The notes beneath the pieces were generated by a model that saw only the letters and a program-made list of their open reading frames with translations, ran no database searches and was not told the origin of the DNA. A stretch of DNA of 64,000 bases, from contig CAIVEW010000050.1 in NCBI GenBank assembly GCA_903905065.1, forward strand, positions 62,001 to 126,000, in the 5' to 3' direction. This document shows positions 26,701-35,170 of the stretch, in pieces. This DNA comes from an uncultured Bacteroidota bacterium (lineage in GTDB: Bacteria > Bacteroidota > Bacteroidia > Chitinophagales > Chitinophagaceae). The translations under genes were made by a program, and so were the position numbers. Position 1 is the first letter of the stretch; the number at the start of each line of letters is the position of its first letter.

Positions 26701-28047
26701 CTACCCACGGGTTGTATTATCACAACAACGGTAAATGTGGGAACGCTGCCTGCGGCGCCGCTTACCACAAATCTTAACTATTGCCAAAACGATCCTGCCG
26801 CGCCATTGACGGCGGTGGGTTCCGGGCTGGAATGGTATACGGTCGCCATAGGCGGATCACCGCTTGCTTCAGCCCCTGTTCCTTCAACTGCGGTTCCCGG
26901 GGTTACAACGTGGTATGTCAGCCAAACTATTGGCTGCGAAGGCCCGCGTGCGCCACTAACGGTCACAGTTCACATAAAAGTACCAAGGCCTTTCATTCTT
27001 CCGGAGAATTCGTCTACTTGTGCGTTCGCCCCGATCGGGTACAACTATAACGGCGTCACATTTACCGGTGAGACATTTGCATGGACGGTACCTTCAAATG
27101 CTGCGATAACGGGTGGCTCTGCCTCTGGTTCCGGTATAGTGGTGACGTTTGATACAACCGCTGGTGCGAATGTCGTGTTTCTAACTGTTGGCGACGGTTA
27201 TGTGCCCTGTAATGTCACCGACTCCGTGCCTATGATCGTAAATGTGGGCTCACCGGATGCTGCATTTTACATCAAACCCAATGTTTGTGTAGGTGATACA
27301 GTAACCGTCGCTTTAACTCATACAGACGTGGGCGTTTCAGATTATATATGGGATTTTGGTGCTCCGGGAACATATGACATGGTGGTTGCTTCGTCTAATC
27401 ACGGAGGCCCATTCGGGATCGTATGGCCAACGCCGGGTATTAAGATCGTTACGATGACCGCAATGTCGGGAGGGAATTGTCCGTCTAAACCCGTGTCGGA
27501 TACTTTTGATGTGCATGATCTGCCTGATGCCACTTTTAGCATGACACCTAAATCTACTGGTACGCTGTGTCTCGAGGATAGCCTGCTTTTCAGTGCGCAC
27601 TTGAAAGATGCTAACTGTTCTTATTTGTGGCAACCTGAGCATTGCTTTAATAATAACAACCAGCCAGACATATGGGGAAAAGTGGAGCAGGGCAGAACCG
27701 AGATCACGCTGACGGTTACGGATGCGTTTGGCTGCACCTCTTCTTCCAGCCAGCAGATCAGCCCTGATGCCTGCTGTACTGTATTGTTCCCTACGGCATT
27801 CACCCCTAATGGAGACGGGCTTAATGATTTCTATCGCCCGATCTTAAGTGGTTATCATAACTTCCACGAATTCCGTATAGTGAACCGTTGGGGTCAGACC
27901 GTTTTTGAAAGTGCTAACACTTTTCCATCATGGAATGGCAGCTTTAATGGCGTGCCACAGGATATGGGTGTTTACTACTACTATATCAAGTATGACTGTG
28001 GCGGAAACACCATAGAAGATAGGGGTGATGTTACGCTGGTAAGGTAA
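23776..28047 (+). CDS. Large secreted Ig-repeat protein with T9SS type B sorting domain
   Basis: A 1,423-residue secreted protein. Signal peptide ends near DLSAQ (residue 22). Residues about 28-420 look like a beta-propeller-like domain (NYNWVFGTRAGVSF, LLFYTDGTSIWN). Residues about 483-988 hold seven Ig-like (BIG-type) repeats of about 72 residues, each with a GTWSS...ATIG...G-V-GVS core and two conserved cysteines. Further Ig/PKD-like segments follow (about 1150-1330, YIWDFG). The C-terminus (about 1335-1423, FPTAFTPNGDGLND ... FRIVNRWGQTVFES) is the gliding-motility-type T9SS sorting domain. It is probably an adhesin or surface structural protein. Transcribed alone, with its own terminator. 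Confidence 0.92.
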   Translation: MRKLFILFVLLTLVGEDLSAQYNTPQNYNWVFGTRAGVSFSSGSPVNISPTIAGAATPIDQYEGSASVSNPTTGALLFYTDGTSIWNSAGNIMPGSAAGLTPYSTWSTTQAALIVPVLSNPNQYYVFSIEEAEDYLSGDMGAMRMYYCIVDMTLAGGLGNVVPGTLGTFFASPVAEKMIVVPGNNCDLWLITHGRGNQSFYVYDITTTGISATPVVSTLGNMTGGFAYGIGVVKASPNRLHLVTQSWNDPTITDIAGTHLNGTELYDFDPNTGIVSNCRLLDSLDEEYGAEFSPDNTKLYTMEDFPAAGVSKIAQYDITGATAAAIRATKYTVVTSSAAANEPYTDPKLAVNNKIYFGSMTSLPQSYLSVINSPNASGAACGYANNIVTLSGVGYSYAQEGMPNVVQNVVHDTSFQEHDTTLCVIASSGIILHAPAGTSYYWYDGTTAATHLAVASGTYWVNVSNLCSVISDTFKVHVGATPILGTLTICPGGSTTLTNTTPGGTWTSSLTSVATIGASSGVVNGIGSGTTTISYTTPGSLGITGCTSTAVVTVDPLSSITGTPTLCLGGTTILSNTTAGGTWSSVNTAVATIGSVTGVVNGVSAGTSTISYFTAAGCSTSIVVTVSATSPISGTLTVCQGNTITLTDVTTGGTWQSGNPGVATIGAGTGVVTGVSGGTATITYITPAGCMANAVVTVNPVGPINGSLSVCLGYTTTLTDNAAGGTWSSTNPGIATIVAGTGLVTGVAVGTTTISYLLPSGCFATAVLTVITVAPINGTPEMCVGSTTTLSSSSTGGTWSSGNPGVATIGVSSGVVNGVSIGTATITYTIGGGCTNAIVVTVNPLPAPISGTTSVCQGFTATLTDASGGGTWSSSNPAIASVGASSGIVSGVSGGTVTITYKLPTGCFATIPFIVNPTPPNISGAANLCIGSSVTLTDITAGGTWLSSSAGIASIGFSSGVVTGISTGFTIITYTLPTGCIITTTVNVGTLPAAPLTTNLNYCQNDPAAPLTAVGSGLEWYTVAIGGSPLASAPVPSTAVPGVTTWYVSQTIGCEGPRAPLTVTVHIKVPRPFILPENSSTCAFAPIGYNYNGVTFTGETFAWTVPSNAAITGGSASGSGIVVTFDTTAGANVVFLTVGDGYVPCNVTDSVPMIVNVGSPDAAFYIKPNVCVGDTVTVALTHTDVGVSDYIWDFGAPGTYDMVVASSNHGGPFGIVWPTPGIKIVTMTAMSGGNCPSKPVSDTFDVHDLPDATFSMTPKSTGTLCLEDSLLFSAHLKDANCSYLWQPEHCFNNNNQPDIWGKVEQGRTEITLTVTDAFGCTSSSSQQISPDACCTVLFPTAFTPNGDGLNDFYRPILSGYHNFHEFRIVNRWGQTVFESANTFPSWNGSFNGVPQDMGVYYYYIKYDCGGNTIEDRGDVTLVR
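25222..26739 (+). repeat. Seven tandem Ig-like coding repeats
   Basis: Seven in-frame units of about 217 nt in the large secreted protein. Each starts with an (I/L)xGTxxxC block and ends with xVTVNP. Units have diverged in sequence but keep the GTW and two-cysteine pattern. Confidence 0.85.
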
Positions 28048-28068
28048 TTCTTAAAAAAAGTAATTACA

Positions 28069-28102
28069 AAAATAGCCTGGGTCATGTTCCCCAGGCTATT
28101 TT
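28069..28102 (+). terminator. Terminator of the large secreted protein gene
   Basis: A perfect 13-bp stem (28069-28081 with 28090-28102) with an 8-nt loop, ending in TTTTGTTTTC. Confidence 0.85.
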
Positions 28103-28412
28103 GTTTTCATTTGCCTGATAACGGACAGAACATTCTGAAAAATCGCCAAAGGAGTTTTTTAAGCTTTTATATGAGAATAATACTTTTTGTGTAGTTATTT
28201 GCAAAACACCTGGCCGGTATCAGGAATTCACCTATTCAATAAGTGTTTTTTTACCACTAATAAAACTGTGAAAACGCTTGTGAATAGTGACTTATACGGG
28301 GTATTAACAAAGTTATTAACACCCTACATTTTAACAGCTTAAATACTTGCATTTCATCCGCCAAATGCCGCTTTAAAACTGTATATTTGCACATCTTATT
28401 TTAAAGCGAATT
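28103..28412. other. 310-nt AT-rich intergenic region upstream of gyrA
   Basis: No coding potential seen. Contains the gyrA promoter box near its end and two TATTAACA direct repeats (28302-28309 and 28314-28321) about 65 nt upstream of that box. The rest shows no recognised feature. Confidence 0.5.
28382..28389 (+). promoter_or_regulatory. -7 promoter element of gyrA
   Basis: TATATTTG, an exact TAnnTTTG match, 23 nt upstream of ATG 28413. Confidence 0.6.
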
Positions 28413-31076
28413 ATGGACCAAAATAACGAAGATAATTTACCACAGGAAGCGCCTGAAGAATCGAATAAAATAATACAAATCAATATTGAGGAGCAGATGA
28501 AAACGGCCTATATCGACTATTCTATGTCGGTAATAGTAGGCCGGGCACTGCCTGATGTTCGTGATGGGTTGAAACCTGTGCACCGCCGTGTACTTTTTGC
28601 GATGCACGAGCTGGGAAATACGTTTAATAAGCCGCATAAGAAATGTGCCCGTATTGTAGGGGAAGTGCTGGGTAAGTATCACCCGCATGGCGATGTATCT
28701 GTGTATGATGCTATGGTGCGTATGGCGCAGCCGTGGAGCATGAGGTATATGATGGTGGACGGCCAGGGAAACTTCGGCTCGCAGGACGGCGATAACCCGG
28801 CGGCTATGAGGTATACCGAAGCCCGTATGCTGAAGCTGGGCGAGGCCATGATGGAAGACATCGAGAAGGAGACCGTTGACTTTACACTCAACTTCGATGA
28901 TACGCTTGAAGAACCAACGGTATTGCCGACCCGCCTGCCGCAGTTACTGCTCAATGGGTCGTCGGGTATAGCTGTAGGTATGGCTACCAACATGATGCCG
29001 CACAACCTTACAGAAGTGATTGATGGTTGCCTGGCATACATCGACAATAACGACATTACTATAGACGAACTGATGAAGTATGTGAAGGCGCCTGATTTTC
29101 CTACAGGCGGCATCATATTCGGCATTGAGGGTATTAAGCAGGGTTTTCATACAGGCAGGGGCAGGGTAGTGCTTCGTGGAAGAGTGACCGTGGAAACTGC
29201 GAAATCCGGAAAGGAAACGATCATCATAACTGAAGTACCCTACCAGGTGAGCCGCGATGCGCTTGCCGAGAAAATAGGTGCATTGGTAAATAACAAGATC
29301 ATCGACGGTATTACCCATGTGGGCAATGAGTCGAACAAAGAAGGTACGCGTGTGGTTGTAGAACTGCGCAGGGATGCAGTAGCTCAGGTCGTGATCAACC
29401 AGCTTTATAAGTACAGTGAGCTGCAAACGTCTTACGGTATAAACAATGTGGCGCTGGTGAATGGCCGTCCACGCACACTGAACCTAAAGGACGTCATCTC
29501 TGAATTTATCATTTTCAGGCATGAAGTGATCGTGCGCCGTACGCAGTACGAACTCAAGGAAGCTAAGAAACGTGCGCATATATTGGAGGGCTACCTGATA
29601 GCCCTTGATCACCTCGATGAAGTGATCAGGCTCATACGCAATTCGGCTAACCCGGATATTGCCAAGGATGGCCTTATTACTTCGTTCGGAATGACGGAGA
29701 TACAGGCCAAGGCAGTGCTTGAGCTCCGCTTACAGCGACTTACCGGTATGGAGCGCGAGAAGATCCGCGAAGAGCATGCCGAGTTGATGAAACTTATTGC
29801 TCATCTGGAACTGATATTGGGCGACCAGGGTATGCGTTACCAGATCATAAAGGACGAACTGCTGGATGTGCAGAAAAAATTTGGCGATGAACGCAAGAGC
29901 GAGATACACTACATGGCCGACGAGATGAGCATTGAAGACCTCATAGAGAAGGAAGATGTGGTGATCACTATCTCTCACCTCGGCTATATCAAGCGCACAT
30001 CAAACGATGAGTATCGTTCGCAGCGCCGTGGCGGCCGTGGAGCAATGGGTGGCAAAACAAGGGATGCCGATTATATCGAGCATTTGTTTGTGGCCTCCAC
30101 GCACCATACGCTCATGTTCTTTACAGAAAAAGGAAGATGTTTCTGGCTTAAAGTGTACGAGATACCCGAAGCCGATAAGAACGGAAAGGGAAGGGCGATC
30201 CAGAACATGATACAGATACCTGCTGACGATAAGATACGCACGGTAATAGACGTGCCCAAGCTGGAAGATGAAGAGTTTATCAATTCGCATTTTGTAGTGT
30301 TATGTACCAAGAAGGGTATTATCAAGAAGACAAAACTCGCTGACTTCAGTCGTCCGCGTGCAAATGGCATAATCGCTATTACCATTGAAGAAGGTGACCA
30401 GTTGCTTGATGTATCACTGACGCAGGAAGATTACTACATTATGATGGCGGTGAAATCCGGACGTGCGATATGCTTTCCGCAAGAGAAAGTGCGGGCGACA
30501 GGCCGTGGCGCGATAGGCGTTTTTGGTATAGAACTGGATGAAAATAATGATGAGGTTATTGGTATGCTGTGTGTCGCTAAAACAGATGTGACCAAGCAGG
30601 TGCTGGTGGTTTCGGAAAAAGGCCTTGGTAAGCGTACTCCATTCTTAGAAAAGATCGACAAAGTGGATGGTGCCGAAGAAAGCAGTGGCGAAGATGAACC
30701 GCACAACCTTGTTCAGATAGGCGATGACAAATACCTGCTCTCTTACAGGGTTACTAACCGTGGCGGCAAAGGTGTGAAAACTATCAACGTTACCGAAAAG
30801 ACCGGAGCATTGATAGGGCTGGTAGGTGTAGCTGAGACAGACGATCTGATGATAACCTGCGAGTCGGGAGTTACTATCCGCATGAAGGTATCCGCCATCC
30901 GGGAAGCCGGAAGGGCAACGCAGGGTGTAAAGCTGATCAATATTGATGAAGGCGATAAGATAGCAGCCATAGCGCGCATAGCAGAGCAGGAAGAAGATGA
31001 GAATGGAAATGGAACAGATGAGCATACCGAGACAGCCAACGAGGCAGGTGATGAACCAGCCCCGGTCGCAGAATAG
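28413..31076 (+). CDS. gyrA: DNA gyrase subunit A
   Basis: An 887-residue type IIA topoisomerase A subunit that cuts and rejoins DNA to introduce negative supercoils with GyrB. The N-terminal breakage-reunion domain includes the quinolone-region block YHPHGDVSVYDAMVRMAQPW and the active-site tyrosine in AAMRYTEARM (near residue 133). The C-terminal part (about 520-850) carries the DNA-wrapping beta-pinwheel with the GyrA box QRRGGRG. The final about 40 residues are acidic, usual for GyrA. The first TPR gene starts 43 nt downstream. Confidence 0.97.
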   Translation: MDQNNEDNLPQEAPEESNKIIQINIEEQMKTAYIDYSMSVIVGRALPDVRDGLKPVHRRVLFAMHELGNTFNKPHKKCARIVGEVLGKYHPHGDVSVYDAMVRMAQPWSMRYMMVDGQGNFGSQDGDNPAAMRYTEARMLKLGEAMMEDIEKETVDFTLNFDDTLEEPTVLPTRLPQLLLNGSSGIAVGMATNMMPHNLTEVIDGCLAYIDNNDITIDELMKYVKAPDFPTGGIIFGIEGIKQGFHTGRGRVVLRGRVTVETAKSGKETIIITEVPYQVSRDALAEKIGALVNNKIIDGITHVGNESNKEGTRVVVELRRDAVAQVVINQLYKYSELQTSYGINNVALVNGRPRTLNLKDVISEFIIFRHEVIVRRTQYELKEAKKRAHILEGYLIALDHLDEVIRLIRNSANPDIAKDGLITSFGMTEIQAKAVLELRLQRLTGMEREKIREEHAELMKLIAHLELILGDQGMRYQIIKDELLDVQKKFGDERKSEIHYMADEMSIEDLIEKEDVVITISHLGYIKRTSNDEYRSQRRGGRGAMGGKTRDADYIEHLFVASTHHTLMFFTEKGRCFWLKVYEIPEADKNGKGRAIQNMIQIPADDKIRTVIDVPKLEDEEFINSHFVVLCTKKGIIKKTKLADFSRPRANGIIAITIEEGDQLLDVSLTQEDYYIMMAVKSGRAICFPQEKVRATGRGAIGVFGIELDENNDEVIGMLCVAKTDVTKQVLVVSEKGLGKRTPFLEKIDKVDGAEESSGEDEPHNLVQIGDDKYLLSYRVTNRGGKGVKTINVTEKTGALIGLVGVAETDDLMITCESGVTIRMKVSAIREAGRATQGVKLINIDEGDKIAAIARIAEQEEDENGNGTDEHTETANEAGDEPAPVAE

Positions 31077-31119
31077 TTATGAGGTAAAAAAACACAAACA
31101 GTAATCTTAACCGATATAA

Positions 31120-32394
31120 ATGAAAAAAGTAGTTCTGATCATCGCCTCCCTGAGCATTTCATGCGCGGCTTTCGCCCAGGAAAAATATGTTACCGCGGCC
31201 CGCACTGCCTTGACAAAGTCGAACGACCTTGAGGAAGCCAAGCAAGATATCGACAAAGCCATGGCCGGTCCGGCAATGCAGGAAAATCCCAAAGCGCTGC
31301 TGACCAAAGGTGAAATTTATGTTGGCCTTATGGGAGTGGAAAAATACAAAGCAACTAACCCTTACCGTGAAGGCGCACAGGCTTTGATAAAACTGGCAGA
31401 AATAAAACCAGACTATGAAAAAGAAGAAACAGACATGTTTTTATTAATGTCGGCCGGGCTTTATTATAACGAAGCTGTGACGAAATATGGCAATAAGAGC
31501 GACTCCGGCAGGTATACAGCTTCCGCCGAATTGTTCCGAAATGTTCTAAGGATCCGTGATCTCAATGGTGGTAAACGATTTGAAAAGTTTGCGGGTATAC
31601 AAAGATTGGATACTGCTGTTGCCAAAACAAAAATGTACCTGGCGTTTTGCAGTTATTTCACCGGGAAATATGCGGAGGCCATACCCATGTTGACTGCTGC
31701 GAAGGACAACCCGATAACTAAGTCCACATATATTTACGAAGACCTGATCGATGCTTATGAGAAGCAGAAGGATATGGACAAGGAGCTGGCAACCATACAG
31801 GAAGCACGCACGGCATATCCTGACGATCACGGCCTCAGGAACGATGAATTGAATTACTACATGATCACCGGCAAGCAAGACGAACTGGTAAAGAAACTGG
31901 AGGTTGAGGCTTCCAAAGATCCAAACAATGCGGAAATGCAGTTTAATATCGGTATTGTTTACAATGGGCTGGCCAACCCGAAAACCGGAAAGAAGCCCGA
32001 TAACCGGGCTGAGCTGATGACCAAGGCGGAAGGGGCATACCTAAATGCGTTAAAAATAGCTCCTGAAAATCCGGACTACAATTATAACCTTGGCGGTTTT
32101 TACAACAACAAGGCTAAGGAAATAAATGACCAGATGAATGCGATCACGGGAACGTCGGCGTCTGAGCAAAAGAAGTATGACGACCTGAAAGTGAAACGCG
32201 ATGAACTTTTCGAGAAGGCGCTCCCCTATGTGGAAAAGGCATACAATTCGTATGATGCTAAAGCAGGAACACTAAAAGCAGCCGAGAAGAATGCTTATTC
32301 CAGTTGCATACAAGTGCTGATGCAAATATATTCGATACAGAATAAGATGGATAAAGTGGACGTACTGAAAAAGAAATTGAATGCGATCAAATAA
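31120..32394 (+). CDS. TPR-repeat secreted protein, paralogue 1
   Basis: A 424-residue protein with a signal peptide (cleavage near AFAQ, residue 20) and helical TPR-like repeats. Recognisable shared blocks are EEAKQDIDKAM near the N-terminus, EAIPMLTAAKDNPITKS mid-way, and DQMNAITG...EQKKYDDLKVKRDELFEKALPYVEKAY near the C-terminus. Probably periplasmic. Lies 43 nt after gyrA and is followed by two paralogues. Function unknown. Confidence 0.85.
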   Translation: MKKVVLIIASLSISCAAFAQEKYVTAARTALTKSNDLEEAKQDIDKAMAGPAMQENPKALLTKGEIYVGLMGVEKYKATNPYREGAQALIKLAEIKPDYEKEETDMFLLMSAGLYYNEAVTKYGNKSDSGRYTASAELFRNVLRIRDLNGGKRFEKFAGIQRLDTAVAKTKMYLAFCSYFTGKYAEAIPMLTAAKDNPITKSTYIYEDLIDAYEKQKDMDKELATIQEARTAYPDDHGLRNDELNYYMITGKQDELVKKLEVEASKDPNNAEMQFNIGIVYNGLANPKTGKKPDNRAELMTKAEGAYLNALKIAPENPDYNYNLGGFYNNKAKEINDQMNAITGTSASEQKKYDDLKVKRDELFEKALPYVEKAYNSYDAKAGTLKAAEKNAYSSCIQVLMQIYSIQNKMDKVDVLKKKLNAIK

Positions 32395-32401
32395 ATTAGA
32401 A

Positions 32402-33697
32402 ATGACGAGCAGATCACGAAGTGTTATTTTATTTTTTCTTGGCACAGGGCTTGCAATAAATGCTTTTGCCCAGGCAAAACCGGCAAAGCCCAGCGGCGAT
32501 GATAAGTTTATTATTTCAGCGCTTACGGCTTTAAAGGCAAATAACCTTGACGATGCGAAACAGGAAATAGACAAGGCATTCACCCCTGAAACGAAGGATA
32601 AGACCAAGGCGCTGTTTGTAAAGGCAGAGATATACATTTCGCTTCAGGAGCAGGACAAGAATAAGGGCACAACACTATACCAGGACGCAGCTAAGTCGCT
32701 TTTCAAATTAATGGAATCAAAACCTGACTATGAGAAAGCGACGGTAAGCCAGTTATTGCTCTACTGTGGTTTTGCATACTATAACGACGGCGTGAAGGCC
32801 TATAGCGACCACAAGTATCCGGAAACTATAGAGTTGATGAAGAATGTGATAAAGGTACGCGATGTAGACGGAGGCAGTAAGAAATTTGAAAACCTGCCGC
32901 AAGCCAGGCAATTTGATACCATTTGCGCAACCGCTACGTTGAGCATGGCCAACAGTGCCTATACCTTACTGAAATACGACGAAGCGATCCCTTATCTTAC
33001 TACAGCCAAGGCTAATCCGATCACCAGATCTGCAGCTGTGTTTGAGTGTCTTATAGACGCCTATAATCACCAGAAAAATGCAAAAGATATTTTTTCGATC
33101 ATAGAGGAGGCTAGAGGTGCCTATCCTGATGATCTCATAATCAGGAACCAGGAATTGAATTACTATCTCAGCGCAGGCAAACACGAAGAGCTTGCAAAGA
33201 AACTTGAAGCTGCCGCGGCGAAGGAACCGAACAATTCCGAAATTCTGAACAACCTGGCTTTCGCTTATTTGTCGATGGCGAATGCGAAGGACGGCAAGAA
33301 GGGCGATGTTGCGCAACTGACAGCAAAGGCCGAAGATGCATTCAAGGCAGCTTTAAAGTTGTCTCCTGAAAATGGCTCCAGCAATTATAATTTCGGTGCA
33401 TTATACTTTAACCAGGGCATAGACCTTAATGAGCAAATGAATGCAATTGCCGCATCTGCTGCTCCGGACCAGAAAAAATACGATGACCTGAAATCAAAAC
33501 GGGATGCCCTGTTTTTGAAGTCTACCCCTTACCTCGAAAAGGCGTATAGTATCTACTCCGCAAATGAAACGAACCTGAGAGGCGAAGATCAGGCCAATTA
33601 TAAAGGTGCTGTAGCTGCTTTAGGGAAGGTATATGCTGCGCAAAACAAAGCAGATAAGGCCGCAGAAATGAACCGGAAGTATGATAGCCTGAAATAG
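32402..33697 (+). CDS. TPR-repeat secreted protein, paralogue 2
   Basis: A 431-residue paralogue of its neighbours. The signal peptide ends near NAFAQ. Shared blocks are DDAKQEIDKAF, DEAIPYLTTAKANPITRS and EQMNAIAAS...DQKKYDDLKSKRDALFLKSTPYLEKAY. ATG 32402 lies 7 nt after the previous stop; an in-frame ATG at 32381 would overlap the previous gene. Probably in the same transcript. Confidence 0.85.
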   Translation: MTSRSRSVILFFLGTGLAINAFAQAKPAKPSGDDKFIISALTALKANNLDDAKQEIDKAFTPETKDKTKALFVKAEIYISLQEQDKNKGTTLYQDAAKSLFKLMESKPDYEKATVSQLLLYCGFAYYNDGVKAYSDHKYPETIELMKNVIKVRDVDGGSKKFENLPQARQFDTICATATLSMANSAYTLLKYDEAIPYLTTAKANPITRSAAVFECLIDAYNHQKNAKDIFSIIEEARGAYPDDLIIRNQELNYYLSAGKHEELAKKLEAAAAKEPNNSEILNNLAFAYLSMANAKDGKKGDVAQLTAKAEDAFKAALKLSPENGSSNYNFGALYFNQGIDLNEQMNAIAASAAPDQKKYDDLKSKRDALFLKSTPYLEKAYSIYSANETNLRGEDQANYKGAVAALGKVYAAQNKADKAAEMNRKYDSLK

Positions 33698-33751
33698 TGG
33701 TTTGCGCAGCCTGATATGTATTATTGATTCTGTTGTAAAAAATTATGCAAT

Positions 33752-35092
33752 ATGAAACCAATCTGTTGGGCGATCTCTCTTATTCTTATTTTGCCTTTTA
33801 GTGCCGGCGCGCAGGCTGATACCAGCTCCTCCCAGGGAAAAAAGAAAATAACATTGGCGAACAGCGACGATAACCTGCTGGAAGTGGCTCCTGAAAAGTA
33901 TGTGACTTCTGCCAATGACGCGCTTAATGACAAACACATTGAAGAAGCAAAGCAGGATATAGACCGGGCAATGATGAGGCCTGAGGTAAATGAAAAGCCG
34001 AAAACCCTTTACGTAAAAGCGCAGATATACCTGTCTTTGCAGACGCTGGAAAAATATAAATCGATTAATCCTTATAGGGAAGCAGCGCAAACACTGCTGA
34101 AACTGGTGCAGGTAAAGCCGAGGTACGAAAAGGAGACTGTAGATATATCATTGTTGAATTGCGCATTCTTTTATTTCAACGACGGCGTACGGGCATTCAA
34201 CAGTAAACAATATCCGGAGGCAATTGATTACCTGAATAATGTGCTGAAGATATGCGGGCTGGATGATGGAAAACGTTTTAAAGAATCGCCATCAGCAAAA
34301 CAACTGGATACCGTGACTGCCAATGCGGTGTTGACAATAGCGAACAGCTACTATCTCTCCGGTAAGTATGCCGAGGCAATACCGATGCTGGTAAAATCGA
34401 AAGATAACCCGATTACCAAGAGCGCCATCGTTTATCAGTTTTTATGCTACTCCTACAATAAGCAGAACGACGGCAAGAATGAATTTGCTGCGCTCCAGGA
34501 AGGGGTTGCCGCTTATCCCCGCGATGTAGCTTTGCGAAATGACGAGTTGAATTATTATATTAAATCCGGACGGCAGGACGAAATACTCAAGAAGCTGGAG
34601 GAGACGGCTGTGTTGGATAGTAATGACGCGGATATTCAGTTTAATCTTGCGACCGCCTATCTTAGTGTCGCCCGTCCCAAAGCAGGTCAGAGGCCGGCAA
34701 ATGAAGCAGAATTTGTGGCCAAATCGGAAAACGCTTTCCTTCACGCACTTCGGCGGTCGCCGGACAATGCAGGGTATAATTACAACCTCGCCGCGCTGTA
34801 CTTCAATCTAGGGTTCGATGTGAACGACCAGATGAACGCGATAGGTGGCACATCGAAGGAAGAGCAAAAAAAATATGACGCACTGAAAGCAAAACGCGAT
34901 GATCTGCTCTTTAAGTCGATGCCCTATTTTGAGAAAGCCTGCGGCATTTTTTCGGCCAATGAAAAAGGCTTGAGTGGCGAAGATATGGTCAGCTACAAAG
35001 ATGCACTGACTGCACTCAACAAGATATATTCCCTCCAGAACAAAATGGATAAAGCCCAGGAAATAAAGAAGCGGCTGGACAGTCTTCAATAG
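33752..35092 (+). CDS. TPR-repeat secreted protein, paralogue 3
   Basis: A 446-residue third copy. The signal peptide ends near AGAQ, and about 25 extra polar residues follow before the shared KYVTSANDAL block. It keeps EEAKQDIDRAM, EAIPMLVKSKDNPITKS and DQMNAIGGT...EQKKYDALKAKRDDLLFKSMPYFEKA. It is closer to copy 1 than to copy 2 by these blocks. Starts 54 nt after copy 2. Confidence 0.85.
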   Translation: MKPICWAISLILILPFSAGAQADTSSSQGKKKITLANSDDNLLEVAPEKYVTSANDALNDKHIEEAKQDIDRAMMRPEVNEKPKTLYVKAQIYLSLQTLEKYKSINPYREAAQTLLKLVQVKPRYEKETVDISLLNCAFFYFNDGVRAFNSKQYPEAIDYLNNVLKICGLDDGKRFKESPSAKQLDTVTANAVLTIANSYYLSGKYAEAIPMLVKSKDNPITKSAIVYQFLCYSYNKQNDGKNEFAALQEGVAAYPRDVALRNDELNYYIKSGRQDEILKKLEETAVLDSNDADIQFNLATAYLSVARPKAGQRPANEAEFVAKSENAFLHALRRSPDNAGYNYNLAALYFNLGFDVNDQMNAIGGTSKEEQKKYDALKAKRDDLLFKSMPYFEKACGIFSANEKGLSGEDMVSYKDALTALNKIYSLQNKMDKAQEIKKRLDSLQ

Positions 35093-35142
35093 CCGTGCTT
35101 AATTATTAACATGAATGTTTAGATAGAATAGTTTTATAAGCG

Positions 35143-35150
35143 TATATTTG
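35143..35150 (+). promoter_or_regulatory. -7 promoter element of the desaturase
   Basis: TATATTTG, an exact TAnnTTTG match, 20 nt upstream of GTG 35171; a TTTAG motif about 21 nt further upstream may be the -33 element. Confidence 0.55.
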
Positions 35151-35170
35151 CATTCCTAAATCAATACAGG

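Noticed and set aside
25222-26739. Non-coding tandem repeat or CRISPR
   Set aside because: The units are in frame, diverged and encode Ig-like domains.
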